A DNA stretch of 64,000 nucleotides from Apostichopus japonicus (Eukaryota; Echinodermata; Holothuroidea; Aspidochirotida; Stichopodidae), in assembly GCF_037975245.1 (NCBI RefSeq), contig NC_092565.1, positions 2,428,499 to 2,492,498 on the forward strand, written 5' to 3'. This document shows positions 10,501 to 19,879 of the stretch, in pieces. Below the pieces are notes generated by a model. That model saw nothing but the letters and a program-made list of their open reading frames with translations, had not been told where the DNA came from and did not search any database. The position numbers and the translations under genes are program-made. Numbering within the stretch: the stretch's first letter is position 1; the number at the start of each line of letters is the position of its first letter.

Positions 10501-12623
10501 AGTAAAATGATTGCGACAGAAAACGCGGATATGTTGCTTCTATCTTATTAATGTTAAAGGCATAACGTTTCTGAAATCATCTAACTTTTTGCAGAATGTC
10601 AGGGGTCAAATCCATAAAAGGATACAAAAGAAGTGTATGTCCACTTAATACCAATTGATACAGATCAGGAACAAACAATTAAAGAACCAAAATTAAGAAT
10701 GCAGTTTAATACTTTTCAGATATACATTTGCCATTTCATCTTCTTTTTTCCTCTCATTTTAGAAAAAAATATTTTTACTCTGTTAGTGGGTGCTCTCTTT
10801 ACTCTATGCCTGAGCCATACAGCCTCCTTTAAGATTACAGGAACAGGTTACCTACAGATTAAAGGAATGGCCTATACATCGTGACAACACGTCTGTGTCA
10901 AATCTGACTACTCTCACAGCATCTGAGTGTGTTAATATACGTTAATGTGTAAGGTTGGAATACTACTGGTGACAAGGACGTGGACCTTGAACATTGCTTG
11001 TAGGTACTCTGCGTGAGTCATTGAATATAACGCTAAACTGGTTAGCACAACAAAATAATATTAACTTGAAAGGAAGTTATGATTATAAATTGTGAAATGA
11101 AATAAACCTCAACTGAAAGTGACATTACAGAAATGACACTGCTGTTTGTTCTGTATATTTGTAGTCTTGACAATTCCTACCACAAGGCTATGAAACATGC
11201 TAGGTATAGCCACAGATTAGGTCTATAGCTAATGATTAAAAAGTCTATCTTCTGTGAAGTATATATCGGGAAACCTCATGAAAAGACCCGAAAAGTAAAA
11301 TGCACATTTCGTATCAAAGCTACATTCAAATGTCTCCATACAGACGGTGACCGTCTTTTATGTTAAATATTTTGAGACTTTCACTGGCCTACTTTTAAAA
11401 CCAAACACTGGATACATGGATGGATCGATAGCTGGATGGATCGATAGCTGGATGGATCGATAGATGGGTGGATCGATCGATAGATAAATGGATCGATAGA
11501 TGGATGGATCGATAGATAAAAGGATAGATGGGTGGATATTTGTCCAAAACGGGCGTACGATACTGTGGCTACATGTATAAGATTTACAAATAGTGCCTGC
11601 ATAATCCTGCATTGAAAGCAAGCACTGGACGTACACTGTTGATGCTTGATCTTTACAAGCCTTAGGTCTTTTGTACGACTGCAGGACTACAACCACGCAG
11701 TTAATATGTGGTTATATTATACGGTATACTGTCGTTGATAATTCATAAGAAATAATTAGCTGACAATGAACACGTTTCGATTATGGTCCCTCAAAAAATC
11801 AATGCCTTCTAATGTTACTATTGTTCAGAATTAAAAATCTGCAAGATATTTAAAGTCGAGTAAAGACGTGTATCATTTAAAACATTCTCCCCCCCCCCCC
11901 CCCCCGCCATTTGACTGTTCCAAACTGCGTTGGATTTCAACACCCTTGGCAGGCAATCTTTGCTATTGAATGCATATTTTGTACAATATATTATTACCGT
12001 AGATCGTATTCCAAGATTATCCATTACCCAGATAGACACAAATCCAATTGGTATAGTAACAACGAGATAGACAATTGATAACCAGTTGATTTGGTCTGTG
12101 GTGACGTTGAAATATTCTGCGCTGAAGTTGGTAATAGCAGCAAAATTGATCCAAGCCTGTGTAATGGAACAACAAACTTAGTTGTTAAACATGAAGGCAT
12201 GAGTGACCAATCGAGGCTCTTTATTTGGAATTTATACTCTTTTGTGTGGACTGAATTTTTAACTCAGATGTTTTATTTTCTATAATGTACATCTTCCCTT
12301 TCGTTTTCTCATTTGTTAATCAAATCCTCTCATCCTCACACCCTGAAACAATGGAAAAGCAAATTCGACAAGTATATATAGCTGAAACTGCTGTCCAGAG
12401 TATAGTATAGAAAGCGATGATATCTAAGGATTACCTGGGTAGTCAATTCCCTTGTACTCAGTTGTTTAAAATATTCTTAAGCTCGAAGATATTACTATTA
12501 TAATGAACTTACCATAGCATTGGAAAAATTAAGGACTGCTACCGTGGCAAGCACAAACCATCGCTGTGGATACGTGACGTAGTTCGTCTCGATCTGATGG
12601 TTGCTTTTAGGATCAGACGCCAT
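2020..12623 (-). CDS. SLC49A3: SLC49A3 (MFSD7)-like MFS transporter, complete 9-exon gene
   Basis: Nine minus-strand exons with GT/AG borders join in frame: 12623-12513, 12156-11998, 9347-9054, 8428-8294, 7396-7280, 7097-6945, 4261-4104, 3418-3261, 2195-2020. They total 1461 nt, i.e. 486 residues plus stop. The product is a multi-span major facilitator (12 segments expected for the family). Diagnostic pieces are QINWLSIVYLVV and DNLGIR (loop 2-3), KLAAVWFAEDQRA, NEPPTPPSA, the LEQ-CPLGHGD stretch, IVDKTHKF (loop 8-9) and YKRLAAEG near the C-terminus. From memory these fit SLC49A3 better than FLVCR1/2 or SLC49A4. FLVCR relatives carry haem or choline; the substrate of SLC49A3 is not settled. 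The start ATG has a purine at -3 and G at +4, and it sits on the first exon that encodes the family's N-terminal motif. A weak ATTAAA poly(A) candidate lies at 1660-1655. Confidence 0.9.
2254..2452. repeat. 13-14-bp minisatellite in SLC49A3-like intron 8
   Basis: About 15 copies of AACGGATCAACCC/AACGGATCAACTC, some 14 bp long (AACGGATCAAACTC). The array ends only 58 nt from the acceptor of the last exon, in the position normally held by branch point and pyrimidine tract. Confidence 0.9.
2616..3190 (-). mobile_element. SINE (family A) split by a MITE
   Basis: The two halves, 2616-2705 and 3072-3190, together match the family-A SINE seen at 18190 and 55217: AGATCCTCCTGCAAGCAGG, then TTAACGTCCATGA, then a tRNA-like B box (GATTCGAACTCGGGACC in plus sense). 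The MITE at 2706-3071 interrupts it with a target-site duplication. Confidence 0.8.
2706..3071. mobile_element. hAT-like MITE, copy 1
   Basis: Imperfect terminal inverted repeats CAGTGGCGTAGGAA and TTCCTACGCCCTTG, flanked by the 8-bp duplication CTTATATT (2698-2705 and 3072-3079; the next base is also shared). No transposase. The interior has G and C homopolymer runs and the phrase TGCAATTTGGTGC twice. Near-identical to the copy at 14178. An 8-bp duplication and CA-starting ends are hAT traits. Confidence 0.8.
3261..3418 (-). CDS. SLC49A3: SLC49A3-like exon 8
   Basis: Phase 2 to 1, 158 nt. It gives GQLQGIILILIAQVA (segment 11) and the hydrophilic loop before segment 12. The acceptor is the upstream atttgcag; the AG 14 nt further in would put a stop in frame, so the choice is forced. 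Donor gtaaac. Confidence 0.85.
4104..4261 (-). CDS. SLC49A3: SLC49A3-like exon 7
   Basis: Phase 0 to 2, 158 nt, residues 324 to about 376. It carries segment 10 and the motif ALELGVECTYPIREGTSSG, matching the conserved P-x-A-x-E-L-x-V-E-C and E-G-x-x-x-G pattern of SLC49A3. Acceptor ttctttcag, donor gtaaga. The exon has no ATG near its 5' end, so simple open-frame scans miss it. Confidence 0.88.
4570..4797 (-). mobile_element. SINE (family A), truncated head
   Basis: Carries the family body (AGATCCTCCTGCAAGCAG, CTGGACGACATACATTAAA) and the B-box part of the tRNA-like head (TCGAACCGGGGAC in plus sense). The A-box end is replaced by unrelated sequence. Confidence 0.75.
4961..5013. promoter_or_regulatory. 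Hairpin with CRE-like arms
   Basis: A perfect 12-bp inverted repeat, CTTACGTCACTG (4961-4972) and CAGTGACGTAAG (5002-5013), has a second inner pair CCACAT/ATGTGG. Each arm holds a TTACGTCA-type CRE/AP-1-like site, and a CACGTGACGTC box follows at about 5023. It lies in an intron of the transporter gene. It could be the promoter region of an old LTR; no paired LTR was found. Confidence 0.45.
5651..6832. repeat. 23-bp minisatellite in SLC49A3-like intron 6
   Basis: About 51 copies of ACGATGTATACCACTGACA + TACT. Variants (TATATCACTG, GATATACT, CAACTG) are mixed along the array, with some runs recurring in the same order. It fills most of the intron between exons 6945-7097 and 4104-4261. Confidence 0.95.
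6945..7097 (-). CDS. SLC49A3: SLC49A3-like exon 6
   Basis: Phase 0 to 0, 153 nt, residues 273-323: segment 8, loop IVDKTHKF (second motif-A position) and segment 9. Acceptor ctctcttcag, donor gtaagt. The 23-bp minisatellite begins about 110 nt downstream in the gene sense. Confidence 0.9.
7280..7396 (-). CDS. SLC49A3: SLC49A3-like exon 5
   Basis: Phase 0 to 0, 117 nt, residues 234-272: segment 7 (SFIILWIAFGGGYGVFNAIS) and the loop LEQIVCPLGHGD. Acceptor attcacag, donor gtaagt. Confidence 0.88.
7481..7560. repeat. Perfect 80-bp palindrome with (TA)n centre
   Basis: Left arm AATGTATGTGTTAGTT plus ATTTAATT (7481-7504) is exactly mirrored at 7537-7560. The loop between them is pure TA. An extra direct copy of the first 16 bases lies at 7465-7480. 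Confidence 0.9.
7618..7806. repeat. 18-bp minisatellite in SLC49A3-like intron 4
   Basis: About ten copies of a TGATAATCTCTATCCATG-type unit. Because the unit is a multiple of three, a frame stays open and gives a meaningless hexapeptide repeat. Confidence 0.85.
8294..8428 (-). CDS. SLC49A3: SLC49A3-like exon 4
   Basis: Phase 0 to 0, 135 nt, residues 189-233. It encodes segment 6 and the central cytoplasmic loop NEPPTPPSASADEE, a conserved feature of SLC49A3. The donor is taken as gtaggt after the codon for His, because only this choice keeps frame and spacing with the next exon. A gtacat six bases further on would break the frame. Confidence 0.85.
9054..9347 (-). CDS. SLC49A3: SLC49A3-like exon 3
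   Basis: Phase 0 to 0, 294 nt, residues 91-188, spanning roughly segments 3 to 5. It carries the family blocks GAWFNFVG, KLAAVWFAEDQRA and MSNPFG. Acceptor tcttaatag, donor gtgagt after the residues DDIPLM. Confidence 0.9.
9360..11990. other. SLC49A3-like intron 2, no further gene seen
   Basis: AT-rich intron sequence. The only structure noted is a GATGGATCGATA-type short tandem repeat at 11411-11537 and a C-run near 11890. Open frames here are short and low-complexity. Confidence 0.6.
11411..11537. repeat. Short tandem repeat GATGGATCGATA(GCT)
   Basis: Roughly 16-20-bp units rich in GGATCGATAG. The open frames across it code for an S-I-H/Y-P repeat and are an effect of the repeat. Confidence 0.85.
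11998..12156 (-). CDS. SLC49A3: SLC49A3-like exon 2
   Basis: Phase 0 to 0, 159 nt, residues 38-90. It completes segment 1 and covers segment 2 (QINWLSIVYLVVTIPIGF), ending in the cytoplasmic loop VMDNLGIRST, the MFS motif-A position. Acceptor ttacacag, donor gtaata. Confidence 0.88.
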
Positions 12624-12656
12624 CTTGTATGTCTTCAGGTGTATTGTTGGTAAATA
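12513..12656 (-). CDS. SLC49A3: SLC49A3-like exon 1 (coding 12623-12513)
   Basis: Acceptor atttcag at 12657-12658 starts the exon, and 33 nt of 5' UTR precede the ATG at 12623. It encodes residues 1-37: a short hydrophilic N-terminus, then YPQRWFVLATVAVLNFSNAM, the start of membrane segment 1. The donor is a perfect gtaagt. Phase 0 at the end. Confidence 0.88.
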
Positions 12657-12775
12657 CTGAAATAACTAATATGAGACTGCACATACAAGAGCACAAGAAA
12701 AAGAAATGAACCTCCGATCTGCAATTCGAAAATAAATAAATAATTTGTAAAATCACCCTCTTAATTTCAGTTTAC

Positions 12776-12860
12776 CTAAGACCGACGACTTGGCTGGCAT
12801 TGTATCTGTGATTATGAAGATCTACGCAATCAAATCGAGAATTGAAAAAAAGCAAAGAAA
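12776..12860 (-). other. Probable 5' non-coding exon of the SLC49A3-like gene
   Basis: The minus strand shows a good donor (CTTAG then gtaaac) at 12776-12775. It faces a strong acceptor (ttagttatttcag) that opens the first coding exon at 12656. The stretch between donor and ATG-bearing exon would be a short 116-nt intron. The upstream end of this exon is not defined by the sequence and 12860 is a guess. RNA data would be needed to fix the transcription start. Confidence 0.4.
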
Positions 12861-14169
12861 ATTGAAATCCACAAATAAACCATTGGACATAGGAAGCCAA
12901 GTACACGTAAAAAGATATTTGAGTACTTGAAGAAAGGAAAAGAAATAATTACAACTATAATGCAAGGATTTTATGTTTCAAAGATATATATTGGAAAGCT
13001 TCTGGTAAAGGCTGCCATGGTATCAAATATTTGTTTGTTTATTCTCTATTAGCTCAGATTTACTTGAACTACTATTTACGTCTTAGCTTATATAACTGTA
13101 TTTCTCTGCTTTCATCTACAGATACATCTTTTCCGTATTTATATATGGTTACATAAATATCAAGTGCAATATAAACAACAACATTTTTAATTAAAAAAAA
13201 ACAATAACTTTTGCTTCCAGCGACAAGAATAATGAGTTAGTATCATTTTAATGTGACCACAACTCTCAGTATACAATGGTTCCACTCTGCACTCGAATAA
13301 ACGTGTGACCCAGAAACGTGTAAGGTCCTTTATTTCTGAAATATTCATCCTTGTATGTGTCTAGAGCGCTTAGCTGTGATACGTGCATTACGCTTCTGTG
13401 TTGATTGTAGTAGGCCTACAACAAACTTAATATGCAATTTTCAGTAAGATAAGTAGAATATGCGTAAACGTAGGCCTATAGTATTGCGGTGGGTGTCTGT
13501 TGAATGTGACGCGTTCGTTGTTATTCACAGTCAAGATTTCTTGACATGGCATAGACAAGTTATCTATAGGGTTAGTCTAAAACACGAATTAACCCTACAT
13601 GCATGCCACCAATTTCAATTCGAAATTCCTTTACGATTAACGGTATATAGCAAAGGCGTCATAATTGACGCACCTTCGTAATTGACGCACCCTCAAAAAT
13701 TACTAGCAACGATACAGCAGGCAACCTAAACGATTTGCAGTCAAGCAGATTTACAGTATTGATGAGTTTAAATCCATTTCAGGTATATGCTGATGAAATT
13801 CTTTTTTTGTTAAAGCTTTTGACACCCTCCCCCAGTTTTGCACGTGTTTTCTGCTTTTGGAAATTTTACTCCCTAAAAGTAACCAAAATTACTGACCCGT
13901 CTGAGCTTAGAGGTACAGAGCATAGCAAACAGCATCCAAAGTCAATGGATGTGTACTTACCCTGAACTACAGTTAGCTTATCGACGAATGTGTCAATTTA
14001 GGGGTATGAAAGAACTTGACACGGCAGACATTTTGTGGTCAAATTCTGCTCAATTGTACGTTGCGGTAGGCACAGAACAATTAATATTTAAGATCATTAC
14101 ATTTATAAGGAACTACACGTATGAAAAACGCATACAGTTGAGTGATTTGGATTTTTCTTTTGATAGACA
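12861..14169. other. Upstream flank of the SLC49A3-like gene, no gene seen
   Basis: Promoter-proximal and intergenic sequence. No recognisable coding exon. A pair of overlapping open frames at 13460-14176 shows no known domain. Confidence 0.5.
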
Positions 14170-14177
14170 TCGTTAAT

Positions 14178-14508
14178 CAGTGGCGTAGGAAGCCGTACTT
14201 TTGAGTGGGGGCTGAAGACTGATGGCCGGCCTGGGGAGGGGTCTAAGGGGAGTGGGTGTCCCCCTCCCCTTTGGATTTTTTTTGCATTTCCAGGTGGCCT
14301 CAGATGCAATTTGGTGCAATATAGCACACTGCAACACCCACTCCATTTTGTAAAGAATTTTGCATTTTCATCTGGCCTTAGATGCAATTTGGTGCTTCAA
14401 ATGAGATTTTTTTCTCATTTGGAAATGAAAAAGGGGTTTTCTGACTCCGCCCCCATATTTTTCACTGGGGGGCTGGCGCCCCCCAGCCCCCCGGTTCCTA
14501 CGCCCTTG
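14178..14508. mobile_element. hAT-like MITE, copy 2
   Basis: Same family as 2706-3071: CAGTGGCGTAGGAAG at the left, TTCCTACGCCCTTG at the right, duplication TCGTTAAT at 14170-14177 and 14509-14516 (ninth base also shared). The close similarity of the two copies suggests fairly recent activity. Confidence 0.85.
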
Positions 14509-15218
14509 TCGTTAATCGAATCCTTAAGTGCGTCCATTATGAGCCCACCATGCTACGTGACAGTCAAGCAGTCTATACTACTTGACTATGTATGTATGGT
14601 CACTATGACGTTTTTCAACGTTGAACTTCAAACAGCATAATTGCCATTTCCTACATTGCATGCATGTGCTGTTTAGAGTTAATGCAGAAGCCATTGCGGC
14701 ACTAATTCATCAATAGTTAAGTCAATAAACCACCTTCTCGGTGCTGTAGGTGAATATAGATCGAATTATCTTTGATAAATCATAGATAAGAATATATGAC
14801 TTTACCTTTGATAAGTTAATTGATGTCAGTTACTAATTAGTTACGAGAAAATTAGTACTTGGTACATATATATGTACACTTTTTATTATTAAGTACGTCT
14901 GTGTATGGAACCATTGAACTTTGGGAACAAACAAGTGATCTATTCCCATATCGTGACTTTTTGTGTCATCATTGCTCCCACCTTCAGCAAAGATCACTGC
15001 AGGAAGTGTTCATTGTGAGACGCAAAGAGCCTGGAACGCCTGAATTACAAATTCCGTTTCCAGATATATCAAACCATCACAAGGATGAAACAAGAGGGCA
15101 ATCCACGGAGTTGCATATCTCATAGACAAAAAACACTGATTTCAAATTAACAAATTTAATATTATAGCTATGCAAAAAGGCAATACCATTTTTTCAGTTA
15201 ACACGTCTAAATGATTTC

Positions 15219-15345
15219 TGTTAACAATACTAGGCTTGTTAACAATACTATTGTTAACAATACTATTGTTAACAATACTATTGTTAACAATACTATTGTT
15301 AACAATACTCTTGTTAACAATACTATTTTGTTAACAATACTAGGC
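15219..15345. repeat. 15-bp minisatellite TTGTTAACAATACTA
   Basis: Eight copies. Each unit contains the palindrome TTGTTAACAA, so the array is a string of potential small cruciforms. The first and last units share the extension GGCT. Confidence 0.9.
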
Positions 15346-15479
15346 TGGGAGTCCTGACTCCAGAACCATACTTTTAACCTTTTAACAGTGATCGAACTAT
15401 TGTGGAAAATGTTTGTTCATTTTATACAAACTTTTAACACTAGACAGATTACCACACATTGTCAACCAGTGAAATTCAA

Positions 15480-15760
15480 ATGCCGTGTGAAGATAATTTG
15501 ATACATGCTTGTCGACGACGTCGACTAGTACTAGACTGTAGGTCGACTTTACCCTCTTGTGCGCTTAGACGCAGGGAATGCTACACGCCTACGCACAATG
15601 CACTATATATATCGCGCGCACTCAGAACGCTTTTACAAGTTATAGGGTTGACCCGGACTCGAAGGTGATCCGCGTCACAAAACTGCGATTTTCCCATGTT
15701 CAATGCGCTATCATCCCGTCGCGCGTCACCGCCGTTCTAACCCTATGTGGCACGAAGACA
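15480..15760. other. CpG-rich patch in AT-rich surroundings
   Basis: Contains GTCGACGACGTCGAC, TATCGCGCGCACTC and CGTCGCGCGTCACCGCC. Base composition differs sharply from flanking DNA. It could be a promoter, a repeat head or an unrecognised exon; no domain is visible in any frame. Confidence 0.4.
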
Positions 15761-17904
15761 TTTCTGGAAATTTCAAAGCCAGCCATGCAATTAAGGCAAG
15801 TTTTCAAACATTACTTGACCAGGCCAGGCACAAGATTGTACTTTGTAGCCTAGTTGAAATAACCATTTGCCATGCTAAACGTAACAGTAAGGTTCAGGCC
15901 AGTGCGGCCTAAGCTAGATCTAGGCTTGGCATAGGCTAGGTTTTTTATATATTTTTTTTATTATTGTCCTCTTTAATGAGGTTAGTACTGCTCAGTGCAG
16001 AAGCACTGCTTTCCAGAGGAGCCCTCAAGGAGGTTTATGCTCCTCATTTTCAAAAGACCTATAACACAGACATTTATACACATTTCTGTGGCCTGTAACT
16101 TAGGACTGGGTACTGGTATAAAATATAGGCTACGTCTGGGAGACACAAGGGTACTTTCCCACCAGGTTCGAAGAAAATTGAGCCAGCCGTTTAGGAGTTT
16201 TTGTCACAGAATTGAACCAATAGGCATATGATACACAGATACGCGCACATCGCGGGTACCCACACGTACCCACACACCGACACGTTTTGGCCCTCCCTCA
16301 GTCATGGACCTCCGGTCACCCTAAGGTACCCCACCATGGGTGAATTAACTATTTTAATAAAAAATTAATTAATGGGAAAATTAACTATTACCATTGCAGC
16401 TGTTGCTATGGCAACTGACATTGCTGTATATGGGCGGAACTGACAAATGAACTTAAATATCGCATTCTCTCATCATGGGAGCGATGAGATGACAAATTAG
16501 CGCGAACAGCAAACCCCCACCCCCACCCCCCCCCCCCCCCACCAGCGTGCGCAATAATTATAGGCTTGTACATTTTAAATGGAAAAGAAAAATATTGTAC
16601 ACTGCTACTTGAATCCCCCCATCTTAATGTATTGTATAAACCTATAGTATACCAAAAACAATATTCCATACTATTCCTATTCAGTTGAAAAACATTATGT
16701 ACTCTTAAATCTATATATAAGAATTCAAGTTAGCTATATGCTAATTCTTAAAACCTATCAGAAGCTCATGACAACCGTCAATAAAGTCATGAAATTAAAG
16801 TATTTTTTGCCAGGAGTTGCAGTATAATATGCAGTTAACCTTACCGCAAAACCCAACGTCGTTGAAACTTGTTGGTAAATACTACGTAATAAGCTGTTGA
16901 CCACGGGAGTTATGGACAGGGTATTGAATATTAACTTGTTTATTCACTACACGACATCATTGGGTAGTAACTGTCTAGATAAAGCTGATGTATATAATTG
17001 GCATGCAATATCATTGAATAGGCCGATGCACTTTGGAACGACTCAGCTGTTCACGGCATCCTCCGAGAAAATACTGTAATACCGGTATAGCCTCCACAGC
17101 AACTGTTAAACGCCCATTGACGTGCAGAAAGTCCGTTCTGGTGTATATAGGCCGACTCATACATGCAAAACGTGCATTTTGCTACACTGTGAAGGTTATA
17201 CTTTTGACAATGTGATTGCTCATGCATAATACTTGGCCCTAGAATACGATAAACACTAAATACGTCAATTACAGTGAACTGATGATACCTGTTGGATTTG
17301 TATACCCTTTGTGTGCTGAGCCAAAAAAATATAAGGGAGGGGGAAAACAAACATATAAGCAGAGTAAGGGGAATTGAAGAAAAGCAAATAATTTTTAAAA
17401 TTGGAAGCGTTTACAGAAAAATTGATACAAATTATTGTAATTTTCGTTCTGTGTACTTTTCTGATGACCCGAAATCTCCAAAGTGTTGGTTCCAGAAATC
17501 AGTTGAATTTCTCGTCAACTGATACAGATATGTATCTACATTGATTTGGTGATGTATGTGATGTAATTGTGTATCGGACTATATATTATACACAGCTAAA
17601 CAAAAAGTGGCCCTAGTACCAAAATCAAATAATGATTTTTTTTTTGTCATTCGTTTTGGTATACAGTATGATAGTGTCTAAAGGTAAATGGACTGCATCA
17701 ACATCTCGCTTCTCAAATTACGCTAAGAGGAGCAAGCCTAGAACTTGACTATATGCAGGACCTAGACTTCGATGTAAAGGACTCGGACGGTCAGGAGAAA
17801 TAAACCGGTTGCATAATTTATTTTCACTGAAATAAATGTACTAAATAAAGCCACCTTGGATTTCCACTTTCATCACTTAAATGGCGCTTCATTTTCATTG
17901 ATTG
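15761..17904. other. Intergenic sequence, no gene seen
   Basis: AT-rich, with a C-run near 16520 and short open frames without recognisable motifs. Confidence 0.5.
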
Positions 17905-18185
17905 ATATGAAGGCCGGGGCTTTAGCAGCAATGCAACGTAGCATTTGGGAGGTCATGGGTTCGTACCATGGCCATCCAAAATAAGGTGGGTTTTTCATCC
18001 AGGAGAAATCCACAGCTTTTCAATCTGAAATGGGCTTCCGAATTGCAAAAGTACTCCAAAATGACCCCACTGAAACAGTAAGTTGAATCATTGGCCATCC
18101 AACGTGAATTGTAAGTTACATGTGTCCCACGTACAAGTCGCTGCTTAGCGTCGTAAAGTAATTTCATTTCATGCTGGTTATTTCT
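17905..18185 (+). mobile_element. SINE (family B), tRNA-like head and conserved body
   Basis: A degenerate tRNA-like head with B box GGGTTCGTACCATGG is followed by the body AAGGTGGGTTTTTCATCC. The same body follows a better tRNA-like head at 22186. A family-A SINE abuts its right end. Confidence 0.65.
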
Positions 18186-18189
18186 TATC

Positions 18190-18434
18190 ATGTATGTACT
18201 GTATTTTAGATCATCCTGCAAGCAGAAACTCGCGAATAAGCCTCACTGGCTTCTCAAAGCCGCAAGCTGACCGAAGTCAGTCTAGCTCTTACATTCATAT
18301 TTAACGTCCATGGTTATGAATTGTCAATTGTCAACAACTCTGTAACTGGACGACATACATTAAACTTGGTGACTCGAACCGGGGACCTTATGATTGGAAG
18401 GCACCGGGCGTTAACCACTGAGCTAACACTCCTT
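18190..18434 (-). mobile_element. SINE (family A), near-complete reference copy
   Basis: Read on the minus strand it begins with a tRNA-like head at 18432: GGAGTGTTAGCTCAGTGG (A box) and CCCCGGTTCGAGTC (B box), the two pol III promoter boxes. The body contains ACAGAGTTGTTGAC and CTGCTTGCAGGATGATC, and the 3' tail is ATACATACAT-like. It is tRNA-derived, not a functional tRNA: the head lacks a plausible acceptor stem. Confidence 0.85.
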
Positions 18435-18439
18435 GTATA

Positions 18440-19610
18440 CACTCATCATAGCGTAATAAACGTAATAAGGCAATAGTATCGCCAACGTCCAGTTATAACA
18501 CGGTCCTTTTGAATTCTGTCCTACTTTCATAAGCAGAGGAAGCTGAGCCCTCGGCCCGTTTCCACCACTATGATATTTTGCCTATCTCAAAAGTGAGGGG
18601 AAAGTTGGACACAACAGTTCTAGCTTGGGCGATCATATTACCCTGCGCCTGCCCCTCCTGACATACGCCAATAATTTGGACTAAAATTTCGCATTGAAAT
18701 GTTCACCGGATTCTCATGGCTTTATCAGTCAAAAATGTGAGTACCCGTTAATCAGTTAAAACTGATGTGTGTTATAACTTCTTAGCATATGTTACATCTA
18801 TGAACAGCTGCTATTGATGACTTACAAACAGAAAATACTTAACACACAATCCTATGCATAATGACTGGACTAACCAGACTACTCTAAAGGTTTCGCCAAT
18901 AATTTTGTCCACATTTTAACAGAGAGTGGATGACACTTTACTGCAAAACGCTTAAAATCTGCAATTTGAACCATCCGTTAACAAGTTATACGCCTACTTA
19001 CTAGTCGAAAATTGGGACAGTTGTTTAGACTCCTAACCAGTCATTAGTTGAAACAGCCTTCAAGAAATGAATTCGTCTGTTAGTACTTTTACCACAGTAT
19101 TATCTGTTGACAGGTCTAACATGTGTTACGGTGTATAACACACTTTCAGTTTATACTGATTAACGGTTGTCTCTTATTCACAGTAGGCTTCAACTAAACT
19201 GATGAAACCATGTATATACATTGGATGCAATGTTACCTTGGTATATTTTACATGCGAAATACGCTTATTGCTAGCCGTTCTGATATTTGTTATACTGGTA
19301 GTGCAAATACATGCATCTAATTTCAGTGTTCTATTAGGGAATCCACGTTACTTCTGATTCAATCCAATTATCGTTCCTACGGGATTATACTAGCAGGTAA
19401 CACGATCAACCATACCAAATCCATTATATTACCACACTCCAACATGGAACTAGAAGGAAGTAAGGTGATCCCTATTTTATCCCATCCCTTCATGTTATGT
19501 CCTGGGATGAGATATTGTACTCTATATCGATTTGCACAGTAAGTGCATGCAAGAATGGTATACAATACTTTTTAAGAAAAGTCACCCAGGAAAGAACCTG
19601 GGCACGAAAT
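18440..19610. other. Intergenic sequence, no gene seen
   Basis: AT-rich, no domain in any frame and no structured repeat recognised. Confidence 0.5.
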
Positions 19611-19716
19611 CCAAACTACCGATCGTCTGATCCGCTCTCAACCCTAGTCCCCTTGCATCGGGACTGTGACTGTGTGATCATCGTCAGGTGTGCATCACCA
19701 TTCTCCCTCGAAAGGA

Positions 19717-19757
19717 AACAGATACTACACATGATCTTAGCCAAAAAGCCGAGAAGC
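19717..19757 (-). ncRNA. U2 snRNA 5'-end-like fragment (probably a SINE head or pseudogene)
   Basis: On the minus strand GCTTCTCGGCTTTTTGGC then TAAGATCATGTGTAGTATCTG matches the conserved start of U2 snRNA with about two changes over 41 nt. It includes the branch-site-pairing segment GTAGTA. After GTATCTGTTT the similarity stops, with no Sm site or later stems of U2. The following sequence contains CAAGGGGACTAGGGTTG, which recurs nearby at about 19855-19875 in similar form. A full U2 gene is therefore excluded. Confidence 0.7.
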
Positions 19758-19879
19758 TGCTTGATATATGTGTTGGGGCTAGAAAGTCCTGGCATACATG
19801 AAAGAGTCATGTAAAGTAGACTATGAGCAAGAAAACCAGAAAACTTGATCCACTATCAACCCTAGTCCCCTTATCGCCA

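Noticed and set aside
18368-18434. Functional tRNA gene on the minus strand
   Set aside because: A and B boxes are present but no complete cloverleaf, and the same head plus body recurs elsewhere: it is a SINE.
19717-19757. Complete U2 snRNA gene
   Set aside because: Similarity stops after about 41 nt; no Sm site or 3' stems.
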